Shown: positions 43,952 through 54,150, counted from the first letter of the stretch. The stretch is 64,000 bases of DNA from Paenibacillus pinistramenti (GCF_005869875.1 NZ_VAWG01000005.1:1-64000), one strand, 5' to 3'. Notes: generated by a model not told the origin, from the sequence alone. Made by a program: numbers and translations.

Positions 43952-44700
43952 TCAAGCTGAAGAACATTCACAAATCCTTCGGCAGGCAGCAGGTGCTGAA
44001 GGGGATTGATCTGACCGTGCAAAAAGGGGAGGTTGTCGTCATTCTGGGCCCGAGCGGCTCCGGCAAAACGACGCTGCTGCGCTGCGTGAATTACCTGGAG
44101 AAGCCGGGCGACGGCGAAATCCTGATCGGGGATTATCATTTGAACTGCAGGCATGCCGGCAAAAAAGAGATCCACGCGCTGCGCCAGAAATCGGCCATGG
44201 TGTTCCAGCAGTATAATCTGTTCCGCCACAAAACGGCGGTGGAGAACGTTATGGAAGGGCTGCTTGTCGTCAAGAAGCTGTCCAAAGAAGAGGCTTACCG
44301 GCGCAGCGCGGAGCTGCTGGAGAAGGTGGGCCTCGGCTCCAGGCTGGACGCGTACCCGAGCCAGCTGTCCGGCGGGCAGCAGCAGCGTGTCGGCATAGCC
44401 CGTGCACTGGCCTTGGAGCCGGAAGTCATCCTCTTTGATGAGCCGACCTCGGCCCTGGACCCCGAGCTGGTGGGCGAGGTGCTGGAGGTGATCCGCAGGA
44501 TTGCGGCAGAAGGCATCACCATGATTGTCGTTACGCATGAGATCGGCTTTGCCAGGGATGTGGCGAATCATATTGTTTTTATGGACGGCGGGGTCATAGT
44601 CGAGGAAGGCAGCCCGGCCGAGGTGCTGAGCCGTCCGAAGGAAGAGCGGACCCGGCAGTTCCTGAAGCGGATTACGCCTGAGCCGAACTACAGCATTTAA
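43948..44700 (+). CDS. tcyN: amino-acid ABC ATPase (TcyN type)
   Basis: ATP-binding subunit, 250 residues: Walker A GPSGSGKTT, signature LSGGQQQRVGIARAL, Walker B VILFDEPTSALDPE, switch histidine VTHEIGFA. ATGA overlap with the permease gene. Confidence 0.92.
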   Translation: MIKLKNIHKSFGRQQVLKGIDLTVQKGEVVVILGPSGSGKTTLLRCVNYLEKPGDGEILIGDYHLNCRHAGKKEIHALRQKSAMVFQQYNLFRHKTAVENVMEGLLVVKKLSKEEAYRRSAELLEKVGLGSRLDAYPSQLSGGQQQRVGIARALALEPEVILFDEPTSALDPELVGEVLEVIRRIAAEGITMIVVTHEIGFARDVANHIVFMDGGVIVEEGSPAEVLSRPKEERTRQFLKRITPEPNYSI

Positions 44701-44736
44701 ATGATCTTAACTTTAGCCTGAACAGGGGGAATGTAT

Positions 44737-45771
44737 ATGGCAATCAAGATCAGCGTACTGGATCAAAGTCCGGTCTATCCCGGTGAAACCTGCGAGGCAG
44801 CTTTGGCTCACACGGTTGAGCTGGCGCAGAAAGCGGAAGAGCTGGGGTTCGGGCGCTTCTGGGTCTCCGAGCATCACGACTCCAGCCAGGTAGCCGGCTC
44901 ATCGCCGGAGGTGCTGATTTCGCATCTGCTGGCCAAGACCAGCACGATCCGGATCGGCTCGGGAGGAGTCATGCTTCAGCATTACAGCCCGTACAAGGTC
45001 GCGGAAAATTTCAACGTGCTGGCCACCCTCGCACCGGGGCGCGTAGATCTCGGCATCGGCCGGGCGCCCGGCGGCCTTCCGCGCAGCACGCAGGCGCTGC
45101 AAAGAGGCGGCGGGGATAACGAGACCCTTACGGAGAAGATCGCCGAGGTCGCCCAGCATCTTGGCGGCGGGCTGGCCGAAGATCATCCGCTTGCCGGTCT
45201 GCGGGCGACACCGCTGCCGCTCACCGCGCCGCAGCTGTATGTTCTCGGCGCAAGCACCGGCAGCGCCGCTATCGCCGCCGAGCTCGGACTGCCATATGTG
45301 TTCTCCCTGTTCATCAACGGGGATGAAGCCCAGGCGGCCGAAGCGGTTCAGGCTTACCGGGATGCTTTTGCCAGGTATGCCAGGGAGAAAGCTCAGCCCG
45401 GCCTGAAGCCCGAAATCATTGTGGCCCTTTCGGTTGTCGTCGCGGACACGGAGGAGGAAGCGGCGGAGCTGGCCGGCAGCTACAAGCTGGTCAAAATTCA
45501 TTTGTCCAGCGGGAAGACGCTGACCGTCGGCACGATCGAGCAGGCGGAGGAATTTGCCCGGCAGTCCGGCGAGCCATATACGATTGAGGAGCTGGAGCCT
45601 TCCGTGGTGAAGGGCACCAAAGAGACGGTGCGGCGGAAGCTGCTTGAGCTGCAGGAAGCTTGCGGCGTAGAGGAATTTGTCTTCACGACCAACATCCAGC
45701 CGTTCGCCAAACGGCTCCGGTCCTTTGAACTGCTGAACGAGGCATTGGCCGGGGTGCCGGCCGAGGCTTGA
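44737..45771 (+). CDS. LLM-class flavin-dependent oxidoreductase (YtmO type)
   Basis: A 344-residue luciferase-like protein (ISVLDQSPVYPGETCEAALAHTVELAQKAEELGFGRFWVSEHHD; APGRVDLGIGRAPGG). Members with this start are the MsnO8 type. In B. subtilis the YtmO homologue lies in the ytmI operon and is linked to salvage of S-modified cysteines. ATG 44737 is better spaced from AGGGGGA than ATG 44731. Confidence 0.88.
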   Translation: MAIKISVLDQSPVYPGETCEAALAHTVELAQKAEELGFGRFWVSEHHDSSQVAGSSPEVLISHLLAKTSTIRIGSGGVMLQHYSPYKVAENFNVLATLAPGRVDLGIGRAPGGLPRSTQALQRGGGDNETLTEKIAEVAQHLGGGLAEDHPLAGLRATPLPLTAPQLYVLGASTGSAAIAAELGLPYVFSLFINGDEAQAAEAVQAYRDAFARYAREKAQPGLKPEIIVALSVVVADTEEEAAELAGSYKLVKIHLSSGKTLTVGTIEQAEEFARQSGEPYTIEELEPSVVKGTKETVRRKLLELQEACGVEEFVFTTNIQPFAKRLRSFELLNEALAGVPAEA

Positions 45772-45839
45772 AGCTGGAGCGAAGAGGATAGTACAGATAG
45801 ACAGAACAGCTGCTGATCCGTACAAGGAGGTGGATGATT

Positions 45840-47027
45840 ATGGCTGACCAGCCTTTACATACCGAAACCGCCGCTGAGCCCGGCTTCGGGCAGTGGGTGA
45901 AGATCCGCAGGCATCTGCACCAGTACCCGGAGCTGTCCGGCGAAGAGGTGGAGACGACCGCTTATATCCGGGCGCGGCTGGAGGAGCTGGGCATCCGGAT
46001 CGCGGATGCCTTCAAGCTCCGCACCGGGCTCGTTGCGGAGGTGGGCGGACTGCGGCCCGGTCCGGTCATTGCGATCCGGGCCGACATTGACGCCCTCCCC
46101 GTTACGGAGGACACGGGATTGCCCTATGCTTCCGCGATCCCGGGCAGCATGCACGCCTGCGGACATGATTTTCACACTGCGGCGCTGATCGGGACCGCGC
46201 ACGCCCTGAAGCTGCGCGAGCAGGAGCTTTCGGGCACGGTCCGGCTGATCTTCCAGCCGGCCGAGGAGAAAGCGAAAGGTGCGCAGCAGGTGGTCGGCAG
46301 CGGAGCGCTGGAGGGAGTAGCGGCCATCTTCGGGATGCACAACAAGCCCGATCTGCCGGTCGGCACGATCGGGATCAAGGAGGGCCCGCTGATGGCGGCC
46401 GCCGACGGCTTTGTGGTGCAGGTGCGCGGCAAGGGCACGCACGCCGCCGTACCCGAAGCGGGCCTCGACCCGATCGTGGCCGCTTCGCATATCGTGACGG
46501 CGCTGCAGTCCATCGTGAGCCGGAATGTCGGCTCGCTGCAGAGTGCAGTGGTCAGCGTCACGAAGTTCAACAGCGGAACGATCTGGAATGTCGTTCCGGA
46601 GCTTGCGGTGCTGGAGGGCACTATCCGCACCTTTGAGGAAGGCGTCCGCCGGCGCGTGCTGGACCGCTTCCGCCAGGTGGTGGAAGGCACGGCGGCCAGC
46701 TTCGGCACGGAGGCGGAGCTCCGCTTCATCGAGGGGCCGCCGCCGGTGCACAATGACGCCGCGCTTGCGGCGCTCGGCACACAGGCCGCCCGGGAAGCGG
46801 GTTACACGGCCATCGTGCCGGTGCCTTCGCCGGCAGGCGAGGATTTTGCCGTCTACCAGCGGCATGTGCCGGGCTTGTTCGTGTTTATGGGCACAAACGG
46901 AACCGAGGAATGGCATCATCCCGGCTTCAATCTGGACGAAGCGGCGCTGCCTGTGAGCATTGCCTTCTTCTCGCGGCTTGCGGAGCTTGCTCTTGAGCAG
47001 CTTGCGAAAGGCGGAGAAGGGCTGTGA
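45840..47027 (+). CDS. M20 amidohydrolase (HipO/N-acetylcysteine deacetylase type)
   Basis: A 395-residue M20D dinuclear metal peptidase: RRHLHQYPELSGEE, ACGHDFHTA, FQPAEEKAKGA and MGTNGTEEWHHPGF carry the metal ligands. In the B. subtilis cluster the HipO-like enzyme removes an acyl group from S-modified cysteine. The start ATG 45840 follows AAGGAGGTGG. Confidence 0.88.
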   Translation: MADQPLHTETAAEPGFGQWVKIRRHLHQYPELSGEEVETTAYIRARLEELGIRIADAFKLRTGLVAEVGGLRPGPVIAIRADIDALPVTEDTGLPYASAIPGSMHACGHDFHTAALIGTAHALKLREQELSGTVRLIFQPAEEKAKGAQQVVGSGALEGVAAIFGMHNKPDLPVGTIGIKEGPLMAAADGFVVQVRGKGTHAAVPEAGLDPIVAASHIVTALQSIVSRNVGSLQSAVVSVTKFNSGTIWNVVPELAVLEGTIRTFEEGVRRRVLDRFRQVVEGTAASFGTEAELRFIEGPPPVHNDAALAALGTQAAREAGYTAIVPVPSPAGEDFAVYQRHVPGLFVFMGTNGTEEWHHPGFNLDEAALPVSIAFFSRLAELALEQLAKGGEGL

Positions 47028-47051
47028 CTCCGGAGCGGGCAGGCAGTCCTC

Positions 47052-47127
47052 CTGTGAACTCAGTCCTTCTATGATCTCAGTCCTTCTGTGATCTCATCCT
47101 TACTTTAATCTCAGCCCTTTTGCGTTA
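47052..47127. repeat. imperfect ~17-base tandem repeat
   Basis: CTCAGTCCTTCTATGAT and CTCAGTCCTTCTGTGAT are followed by two degenerate copies (CTCATCCTTACTTTAAT, CTCAGCCCTTTTGCG) in the gap after the amidohydrolase gene. Confidence 0.75.
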
Positions 47128-47184
47128 TCCCGCTTTCACCGCTCTGCGGTCAAAGCTTTATTTTTATAACCGGGAGGAATTGCA

Positions 47185-47658
47185 ATGAGCGAAGCTCGGA
47201 TTCAGGCTTTATCAGAGGCTTATAACCAGCTGAAGGAAGCGGTGGAAGGCTTAAGCCCGCAGCAGCTGGCGTGGAAGCAGTCGCCGGAGGTTTGGAGCGT
47301 CAAGGAAGTGCTGACTCACTTGGCCGACCACCTCATCGTCGTATCGTTCCGCATCCGCGACATTCTGGCAGGCACCGGCAAGACGCTGCCGGTCTTCAGC
47401 CAGGACAGCTGGATTACCGGCCAGCATGCCAATGAGGGCGAAACGGAGGACGTGTTCGAGGCATATGGCGCCCTGCTTCGGTATAACGCCCGTCTGCTGC
47501 AGCGTTTAACGCCGCAGGACTGGGAGAAGAAGGGCATCAACGCCAAAGGCGAGGAAGTGAGCATAACGGAGATTGTGCGGCTCTTTGCCGCGCATGTCCA
47601 GAATCACCTGGGCCAGATCGGTCGTATGAAGCAGGCTTTGGCCGCGGCTGCCGTATAG
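47185..47658 (+). CDS. DinB-family protein
   Basis: A 157-residue four-helix DinB/YfiT-like protein with three histidine ligands in LTHLADH and HVQNHLGQI. Some family members are bacillithiol transferases. Here it sits between genes for S-compound salvage, so a thiol-transfer role is plausible. Confidence 0.8.
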   Translation: MSEARIQALSEAYNQLKEAVEGLSPQQLAWKQSPEVWSVKEVLTHLADHLIVVSFRIRDILAGTGKTLPVFSQDSWITGQHANEGETEDVFEAYGALLRYNARLLQRLTPQDWEKKGINAKGEEVSITEIVRLFAAHVQNHLGQIGRMKQALAAAAV

Positions 47659-47740
47659 GCGGGGGGTGCGAACCGGCGCTATTTGCAGAGTCTTTTCCGC
47701 AGAGCATTCTGCCCCAATCAATTAAAGGAGGATTATAATC

Positions 47741-49099
47741 ATGGCCAAACCAAAACAATTAAAGCTGGGAGCACTGCTGCACGGAGTAGGGGGAGGTACG
47801 TCGATGTGGCGCCACCCGGACGCGAAGCCGGACGCAAGCGTGAATTTTGAATTGTATAAGCAGTGGGTGCAGAAGGCGGAAGCCGGGAAGCTGGATTTGA
47901 TCTTTATTGCAGACGGTTTGTATATCACGGACAAATCCATCCCGCACTTCCTGAACCGGTTTGAGCCGATTACAATCCTCAGTGCGCTTGCAGCGGTTAG
48001 CAGTCATATCGGTCTTGTCGGCACGCTGTCGACGTCCTACAGCGAGCCGTTTACCGCAGCCCGCCAGTTTGCTTCCATTGATAGGATCAGCGGAGGGCGC
48101 GCAGGCTGGAACGTGGTGACTTCTCCGCTGGAGGGCTCTGCGCTCAACTATGGAAAGAGAGAGCATCCTGACCACGACAAGCGGTACCGGATTGCCACGG
48201 AATATCTGCAGGTCACCCGCGGATTGTGGGATTCCTGGGAGGATGACGCGTTTGTGCGGAACAAGGAAACCGGGCAGTTCTTCGATCCGTCAAAGCTGCA
48301 CACGCTGAACCACGAAGGCGAGTTCTTCTCGGTCAAGGGACCGCTGAACATCGCCCGTTCCAAGCAGGGGCAGCCGGTGATTTTTCAGGCAGGGGCATCC
48401 GAGGTCGGCAAAAGTTATGCGGCCAAAGAGGCGGACGCCGTCTTTACCGGCCACGAGACGCTGGCGGATGCGGCGGCTTTCTACAGCGACGTGAAGCAGC
48501 GGGCAGCGGCAGCCGGACGCAATCCGGATGAGGTGCTGATCTTCCCGGGCATTGCGCCGATTATCGGCGCCACCCCGGAAGAGGCGGAACGCAAATACCA
48601 GGAGGTCGCGTCGCTTGTCACCATCGAGAATGCCCTCGATTATTTGGGCCGCTTCTTCGAGCACCATGACTTCTCGCAGTATCCGCTTGACGAACCGTTC
48701 CCTGAACTGGGCGATCTGGGCCGGAACAGCTTCCAAAGCGGCACGGATAAGATTAAACAAGACGCCAAAGAGCGCGGCTTGACGCTCCGTCAGGCAGCCC
48801 TGCAGTCGGCGACGCCGCGCAGCAGCTTCATCGGTACGCCGGAGCAGGTGGCGGACCGCATTCAGGAATGGTTCGAGAACGGCGCCGCGGACGGATTTAT
48901 GATCGCTTCCGCGGTTCCAACCGGGCTTGAGGATTTCGTAGACCAGGTGGTGCCGATTCTGCAGGAGCGCGGGCTGTTCCGCACGGAATATGAAAGCGAT
49001 ACGCTGCGCGGCAATCTGGGGCTGCCGGTGCCGGAGAACCGCTACACGGCGGAGCGCAGAGCGGCAGCAGCCGCCAGCGGAACAGCCGCAGGCGTTTAA
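47741..49099 (+). CDS. NtaA/SnaA/DszA-type flavin monooxygenase (YtnJ type)
   Basis: A 452-residue FMNH2-dependent monooxygenase of the nitrilotriacetate/dibenzothiophene family: [85 protein letters not shown]. In B. subtilis a YtnJ homologue starts breakdown of S-(2-succino)cysteine-type compounds. Needs a flavin reductase, which is not visible here. Confidence 0.9.
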   Translation: MAKPKQLKLGALLHGVGGGTSMWRHPDAKPDASVNFELYKQWVQKAEAGKLDLIFIADGLYITDKSIPHFLNRFEPITILSALAAVSSHIGLVGTLSTSYSEPFTAARQFASIDRISGGRAGWNVVTSPLEGSALNYGKREHPDHDKRYRIATEYLQVTRGLWDSWEDDAFVRNKETGQFFDPSKLHTLNHEGEFFSVKGPLNIARSKQGQPVIFQAGASEVGKSYAAKEADAVFTGHETLADAAAFYSDVKQRAAAAGRNPDEVLIFPGIAPIIGATPEEAERKYQEVASLVTIENALDYLGRFFEHHDFSQYPLDEPFPELGDLGRNSFQSGTDKIKQDAKERGLTLRQAALQSATPRSSFIGTPEQVADRIQEWFENGAADGFMIASAVPTGLEDFVDQVVPILQERGLFRTEYESDTLRGNLGLPVPENRYTAERRAAAAASGTAAGV

Positions 49100-49228
49100 G
49101 CGGCTGATGGCGCTGGAAGAGGTGCGATGGCGATGGCTTACCCCGGAGGCCGCAACCGCCGAACGGCCAGCATGCGCCGGAATGGCCGAACGCCCGCCTC
49201 TCATCCCAGGCGCATAACGAAAATAGTA

Positions 49229-49266
49229 ATCCCCGAGTGAAGCGCGAGCTTCGCCGGGGATTTTTT
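49229..49266 (+). terminator. terminator of the salvage operon
   Basis: ATCCCCG-GAAGC and GCTTC-CGGGGAT form the stem, followed by six T. Confidence 0.85.
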
Positions 49267-49413
49267 GGCATGCCGGAAATTTTTCAACGGGACAACTTCA
49301 ATACCGGAATTTTCAACCAACAGGCATACCGTATCATTTTGGACGTAAAAATAGGCTGAATAGGCGGTTGATTCTCAGGCTGGAAAAATAGGAATCGGGG
49401 AGAGGGGAGCGCC

Positions 49414-50268
49414 ATGAGGTTTCGAAATAAGATTGGAGTGATTGTGGACAGCTTCGGCTTGGGGCTGCAGGAGGGGCTGCTCAAAGCCAAGGAGGCCGGT
49501 GCTGACGGCGTGCAGATCTGGGCAACGCAGGGCGAGATGGACCCGGCCCGTATGACGGCGCAGAAGCGGGCGGAGCTCAGCCGCAGCCTGCGGGGGCTGG
49601 GACTGGAAATTTCGGCGTTGTGCGCGGATTTCGGCGGCAACGGGTTCAAGGATCCGGACCAGAACGGCTGGAGAATTGAAAAATCGAAGCGGGCGCTTGA
49701 CCTCGCGCTCGATTTGGGCTGCCGGGTTGTCACTACGCATATCGGCATCGTGCCCGAGGATGAGAGTGACCCGGATTACAAGGTCATGCAGGAGGCCTGC
49801 AGCGAGCTTGCGGTCTATGCGCATTTGCTTGGCGGCTATTTTGCGATAGAGACCGGGCCGGAGACAGCGGTAAGGCTGAAAGCTTTTCTGGATTCGCTGG
49901 GCACCAAAGGGATTGCGGTTAATTTTGATCCGGCCAATATGGTGATGGTGACCGGGGATGATCCGGTGCAGGGGGTTCGTACGCTGAAGGATTACATTGT
50001 GCACACTCATGTGAAGGACGGCGTGCGCCTGCGCGAGGTTAACCCTTACGATGTGTACGGGGCGCTTGACCATGAAGCTCTGGGAATGGAGCCCGGCTTT
50101 AAGGAGGTTCCGCTCGGCGAGGGGAGCGTTGATTTTGACGCCTATTTCGGTGCGCTGCAGGAGATCGGGTACACCGGCTATCTGACCGTCGAGCGGGAAG
50201 CCGGCGAGCAGCCGGAGGCGGATATCCGGAAGGCTGTGGAGTTTATCAAACGGTACCGGGGTTATTAG
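49414..50268 (+). CDS. sugar phosphate isomerase/epimerase (TIM barrel)
   Basis: A 284-residue AP-endonuclease-2-like TIM barrel with the xylose-isomerase-type metal sites (AIETGPE, VNFDPANMV, VHTHVKDGV, GYLTVERE). Likely acts on a keto- or phospho-sugar. Single gene. Confidence 0.85.
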   Translation: MRFRNKIGVIVDSFGLGLQEGLLKAKEAGADGVQIWATQGEMDPARMTAQKRAELSRSLRGLGLEISALCADFGGNGFKDPDQNGWRIEKSKRALDLALDLGCRVVTTHIGIVPEDESDPDYKVMQEACSELAVYAHLLGGYFAIETGPETAVRLKAFLDSLGTKGIAVNFDPANMVMVTGDDPVQGVRTLKDYIVHTHVKDGVRLREVNPYDVYGALDHEALGMEPGFKEVPLGEGSVDFDAYFGALQEIGYTGYLTVEREAGEQPEADIRKAVEFIKRYRGY

Positions 50269-50312
50269 GGAGCGAAGGGCAGCGGTGTAAAAAAGTATGG
50301 CAGAACAGGCAA

Positions 50313-50339
50313 AGGCGGCTCCGATACCAGAGGCCGCCT
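50313..50339. terminator. hairpin between convergent genes
   Basis: AGGCGGC and GCCGCCT; no strong T run, so efficiency is uncertain. Confidence 0.45.
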
Positions 50340-50409
50340 ATGTTCGTTTCCTGCTTTAATTCTCTATCAAATCTCTACTAAAATTCTGCTAGCCTTTGCT
50401 AAGCCTCTG

Positions 50410-51267
50410 TTACACTTCCTCCAGCAACCGCCGGAGATTCTGCAGGCCGATCCGGGCTCCATCCCGGCAGGGCTCCATCCCTTCGAATTCAAGGGAGATA
50501 TACCCGTCATAGCCGGACTGCTTGATCAGCCGCAGCGCTTCGCGGCTGTTTAAATCTCCCTGGCCGAAGATCGAGCCGCGCAGGTATTTGCCGGCTGTGG
50601 ATCTGAACCAGCCTTCGCCGGGATCTTCAGCCGCCGGGCGGATATAGAAGTCCTTGGCGTGAACGATGGAGGCATAAGGCAGATTGTTCCGCACTGCGGC
50701 AAGCGGGTCTTCATCCGCACAGACGAAGTTGCCCATATCCAGCGTGGTCCGGAAATTGGGCTCGTTCACGGCCTGAACGAGCGTCTGCACGCGGTCGCTC
50801 TGCTGAATGAAATAGCGGTGATTTTCCACGCTCGTTGTAATGCCGTACTGCGCCGCATACCGGGCGATTTCCCGGCAGGCGTCCGCCAGCCGGCTGACCA
50901 CGGCGTTAAAGTGGCCGATGGAGACGTCCGGGGAGGAGGCGACGTCGTGGCGCATCAATTTGACGCCCAGTCCAGCGGCGATGTCGACCTGCCGTTTGAC
51001 CCGCTCAATCTCGCTGTGCAGGGCTTCTTCATCCTCCAGCAGAAAGTCAGCATCAATCGCATAGTTGGATAGCTCGAGCCCGTTCTGCTCCGCGCGGCTG
51101 CGGATGGATGCAATCAGCTCGGGGTTATCCGTCAGGTCATAACCCAGCGGTACAATTTCAACATGCTCGCCCCCGATTTCGGCGATATAATCAATCACGT
51201 CCAGGACGGTCATTTCGCCCGCTTCCAGGGCGCCAAATAAACTATAAGTGCTTATTCCAAGCTTCAT
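50410..51267 (-). CDS. sugar phosphate isomerase/epimerase
   Basis: A 285-residue TIM-barrel protein: TTSVENHRY, TTLDMGNF, VHAKDFY and GYISLEFEG provide the metal ligands. It overlaps the Gfo/Idh gene by 4 bases and works in the same sugar pathway. Confidence 0.87.
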   Translation of the reverse strand: MKLGISTYSLFGALEAGEMTVLDVIDYIAEIGGEHVEIVPLGYDLTDNPELIASIRSRAEQNGLELSNYAIDADFLLEDEEALHSEIERVKRQVDIAAGLGVKLMRHDVASSPDVSIGHFNAVVSRLADACREIARYAAQYGITTSVENHRYFIQQSDRVQTLVQAVNEPNFRTTLDMGNFVCADEDPLAAVRNNLPYASIVHAKDFYIRPAAEDPGEGWFRSTAGKYLRGSIFGQGDLNSREALRLIKQSGYDGYISLEFEGMEPCRDGARIGLQNLRRLLEEV

Positions 51268-52322
51268 AAATAAATCTCCTTTCCCGCTGCGGCGGACTCA
51301 TATACGGCGTTTAAAATTTTCATGATCTCGACCCCGTCTTCAACCGGGCTGAGCGGCTGCTTGTTCTGCTGCACGCATTCAATAAAGTGGGCGATTTCAT
51401 TGGCAAAAGCCTGTTCAAACTGGAACCCGGAGTCGTCGGTCTGTGGCTGGATGTTCAGGATGGTATCGTGCTTCTCCGTGACGATGCACACCTCGGGATC
51501 GACCTCGAAGCCGCCTTTGTCGCCGTACAGCTTGATGATCCCTTCATCCCCTTTGGCATGCAGCGTGAAGCTGACATCGACCATCAGCGAGGCGCCGTTC
51601 TCAAAGCGGATCAGGGCGTTGGCCATATCCTCCACATCGTTATACCGGGCGTCGTAATCGGCCGCCTTGTAGCTGGAGAGATTTTGGATATGGGCCCGGT
51701 TGCCGAGCCTGCTGTAGGTGTTGCCGCTGACGGATACAGCCTTTGGCCTTCCCATCAGATACCAGCACAAATCAATGACGTGGACGCCGATGTCGATCAG
51801 CGGCCCTCCACCGGAGCGGCTTTTGTCGCTGAACCAGCCGCCGGGGTTGCCGAGCCGCCGTATGTAGGAGGCTTTGGCGTAGTAAATGTCGCCGAATTCG
51901 CCCTGATCGGCGAAGCTGCGCAGCAGCTGGGCGTTGGAGTCATAGCGGCGGACGAAGCCGACCTGCAGCAGCCTGCCGGAAGCCTTAACCGCTTCCTGAA
52001 TCTGCAGCGCTTCCTGGACAGTCCGGCAGAGCGGCTTCTCAATCAGCACATGCTTGCCTGCCTGGAGCGCAGCGATGCAGATCTCGGCATGCGTGTTGTT
52101 CCAGGTGCAGATGCTGACGGCATCAATTTCCGGATCAGCGAGCAGGTCCCGGTAATCGGTATACGCCTTGGCTGCGCCATGAGCGCCGGCAGCAGCCTGC
52201 GCCCGGGCTTCATTCAGGTCGGATACGGCGTAAACCTCGGCCTCGGGGTGAGCGGCATAGGCTTTGAGATGGAAGTCCGATATCGAGCCGGTGCCGATGA
52301 CGCCGATTTTAACGATAGACAT
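51264..52322 (-). CDS. Gfo/Idh/MocA-family oxidoreductase
   Basis: A 352-residue NAD(P)-dependent sugar or inositol dehydrogenase: Rossmann GVIGTGSIS, the EKPLC motif and catalytic-region GGPLIDIGVHVIDLCWYLMGRP. First gene of the leftward operon, divergent from the AraC regulator. Confidence 0.9.
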   Translation of the reverse strand: MSIVKIGVIGTGSISDFHLKAYAAHPEAEVYAVSDLNEARAQAAAGAHGAAKAYTDYRDLLADPEIDAVSICTWNNTHAEICIAALQAGKHVLIEKPLCRTVQEALQIQEAVKASGRLLQVGFVRRYDSNAQLLRSFADQGEFGDIYYAKASYIRRLGNPGGWFSDKSRSGGGPLIDIGVHVIDLCWYLMGRPKAVSVSGNTYSRLGNRAHIQNLSSYKAADYDARYNDVEDMANALIRFENGASLMVDVSFTLHAKGDEGIIKLYGDKGGFEVDPEVCIVTEKHDTILNIQPQTDDSGFQFEQAFANEIAHFIECVQQNKQPLSPVEDGVEIMKILNAVYESAAAGKEIYL

Positions 52323-52446
52323 CTTGAACTGCTCCCTTCAATTTGAGAAGATTTACCTGTATTGTGAAGCATGAAGCGGCTTAAAGCCATGCAGAGGCTT
52401 GCTGATTGTTTGAACAAATGTGCGGTCCGGGAAGGAGAAATTCGAC

Positions 52447-53373
52447 ATGAACAAGCCGATATCGCTGCGTGAACCGATGGATATGCCGGACCCTTATTTT
52501 CAGGTGAAGCTGCATACCTGTCATCACAGCGGAGCTGGAGGGGAGATGTTCCCGCCGCATTGGCATGAACATCTGGAGGTGCTTTATTTTACAAAGGGAG
52601 AGGCGGTTATCGAATGCAATTCGGTTCCTGTCCAGGTGCGTCCGGGAGATGTCCTGATGCTCAACAGCAACGATCTGCACCAGGGAAGAGCACTTTCGGA
52701 GCGGGTGGAGTATTATGCGCTGATTGCCGATCTGTCGCTGCTGAAGAGCCCGTCGCCTGATGCGCTGGAGATCAAGTTTATCGCTCCCGTCGCGCAGAAC
52801 CGCCTGCTGTTCAGCCATCTGATCCGTGAAGACGGGGCAGTGAGGGCCGTACTAGAGGACATTGTTCAGGAATTTGCAGAGATGAAGCTCGGCTACGAAC
52901 TGTCGGTCAAGGCGGCGATCTTTAAGCTGCTGGCCCTGCTGGTGCGGAATTATGCGGTGGCAGCGCCGAAGACCAGCTCCGGCGAGAATACCCGGAGGCG
53001 GAATCTGGAGCGCTTTGATCCGATTTTTGCCTATATTGAAGCCAACTACTTGGGAGAGATCAGCGCCGCAGAGCTGGCCAGGCTGGCGGGACTCAGCCGG
53101 TTTCACTTCAGCAGGCTGTTCAGCGAGCTGACCGGACGGACCGTCACCGAATACGTCAACCAGCTGCGGATCTTCAAGTCGGAGGAGCTGCTCCGGAGTA
53201 CCGGAATGACGGTTTCGGAAATCGCTCTGGCAACCGGGTATCAGGACTTGTCTTATTTCAGCCGTACCTTTAAGCGTTATAAAAATGTTTCCCCGTCCGA
53301 GTTCAGAACCTCGGCTCCGGCCGCAGAAGAGAACGGGCATTTCTATAAGCTTTTTGATCCAAAGGTCAACTAA
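52447..53373 (+). CDS. AraC-family regulator with cupin domain
   Basis: A 308-residue regulator: N-terminal cupin (about 15-130; PPHWHEHLEVLYF) and two C-terminal AraC helix-turn-helix units (about 195-295; AELARLAGLSRFHFSRLFSELTG, VSEIALATGYQDLSYFSRTFKRYKNVSPSEFR). ATG 52447 follows GGAAGGAGA. It probably controls the divergent Gfo/Idh-isomerase operon. Confidence 0.9.
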   Translation: MNKPISLREPMDMPDPYFQVKLHTCHHSGAGGEMFPPHWHEHLEVLYFTKGEAVIECNSVPVQVRPGDVLMLNSNDLHQGRALSERVEYYALIADLSLLKSPSPDALEIKFIAPVAQNRLLFSHLIREDGAVRAVLEDIVQEFAEMKLGYELSVKAAIFKLLALLVRNYAVAAPKTSSGENTRRRNLERFDPIFAYIEANYLGEISAAELARLAGLSRFHFSRLFSELTGRTVTEYVNQLRIFKSEELLRSTGMTVSEIALATGYQDLSYFSRTFKRYKNVSPSEFRTSAPAAEENGHFYKLFDPKVN

Positions 53374-53419
53374 ACCGCCTTTCCGTCCGATAACAAGGAC
53401 ATAGGGAAGGAGGTGCGGG

Positions 53420-53596
53420 ATGGATATTGCAGCAGTGTCCATGTCTTTGAGCCAGAGCCGGCTGTCCCAGGCTGTCAGTGTTCAGGTGCTGTCTTTGGCG
53501 AAAGGCCAGGCGGAGGCCCAGGGCCAGGATTTGGTGAAAATGATGGAGAAGAGCGCGGACCCGAATTTGGGAAAAAGCCTCGACATCTCCATTTAA
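53420..53596 (+). CDS. YjfB-family small protein
   Basis: A 58-residue protein matching the YjfB (putative motility) family: starts MDIAAVSMSLSQSRL, contains QVLSLAKGQAEAQGQDLVKMMEKSADPNLGKSLDIS. RBS GGAAGGAGG just upstream. The reading frame is too short to be called by size alone. It follows the AraC gene by 46 bases and is ended by a terminator at 53627. Confidence 0.85.
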   Translation: MDIAAVSMSLSQSRLSQAVSVQVLSLAKGQAEAQGQDLVKMMEKSADPNLGKSLDISI

Positions 53597-53626
53597 GAGC
53601 GGCTGTTACAGGACAAAATGCTTAAG

Positions 53627-53660
53627 AGACAGGCATGCCTTTGGGCATGTCTGTTTGTTT
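53627..53660 (+). terminator. terminator after yjfB-like gene
   Basis: AGACAGGCATGCC and GGCATGTCTGT with T-rich tail. Confidence 0.8.
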
Positions 53661-53799
53661 TCCGGCGGTCCGGCGGCCTGCGGAAGGAAATCCCGCGCTT
53701 AATATGATAAAATGATTAGGTTGTTAGAGATTTAGCCGCGAACAAGCCTGATGTGCACGAATGGCTGGACATAGATGGCTATAGATGGAGGGATATCCT

Positions 53800-54150
53800 A
53801 TGCTGCCGATTGATCTGGAATACATTCAGCAGAGAATCGATCAGATGAAAGACCAAGACTTATATATACATCTTGAATTGACCAACGGGGCTTATGCCGC
53901 ACACAACGATGCGTCCCGTCATCCTGCCGCGAATTTTATTAAAAATGCGGTCATCCGCTATGCCCATGGCGGCATTTCCGGTGTCAGCCCTTATTACCGG
54001 GTCGGGCTCAAGATGGAGCACGGCTGGATTTATTCCGAGGGCTTGACCCATTACGAGGAGACAGAGAATGACCGGCTGATTATGGCGGGACATGACAAGG
54101 ACGGCAAGCTGGTGGTTGCGCTGCAGCTCAGCCCGTACCCTTTTGAATGA
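53800..54150 (+). CDS. yojF: YojF-family protein (DUF1806)
   Basis: A 116-residue protein of the YojF family, which is usually encoded directly before the bacillithiol deacetylase bshB2. Motifs: ELTNGAYA, IKNAVIRYAHG, YRVGLKM-GWIYSEGLTHYE. ATG 53800 has GGAGGG seven bases before it. Function unknown. Confidence 0.88.
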   Translation: MLPIDLEYIQQRIDQMKDQDLYIHLELTNGAYAAHNDASRHPAANFIKNAVIRYAHGGISGVSPYYRVGLKMEHGWIYSEGLTHYEETENDRLIMAGHDKDGKLVVALQLSPYPFE

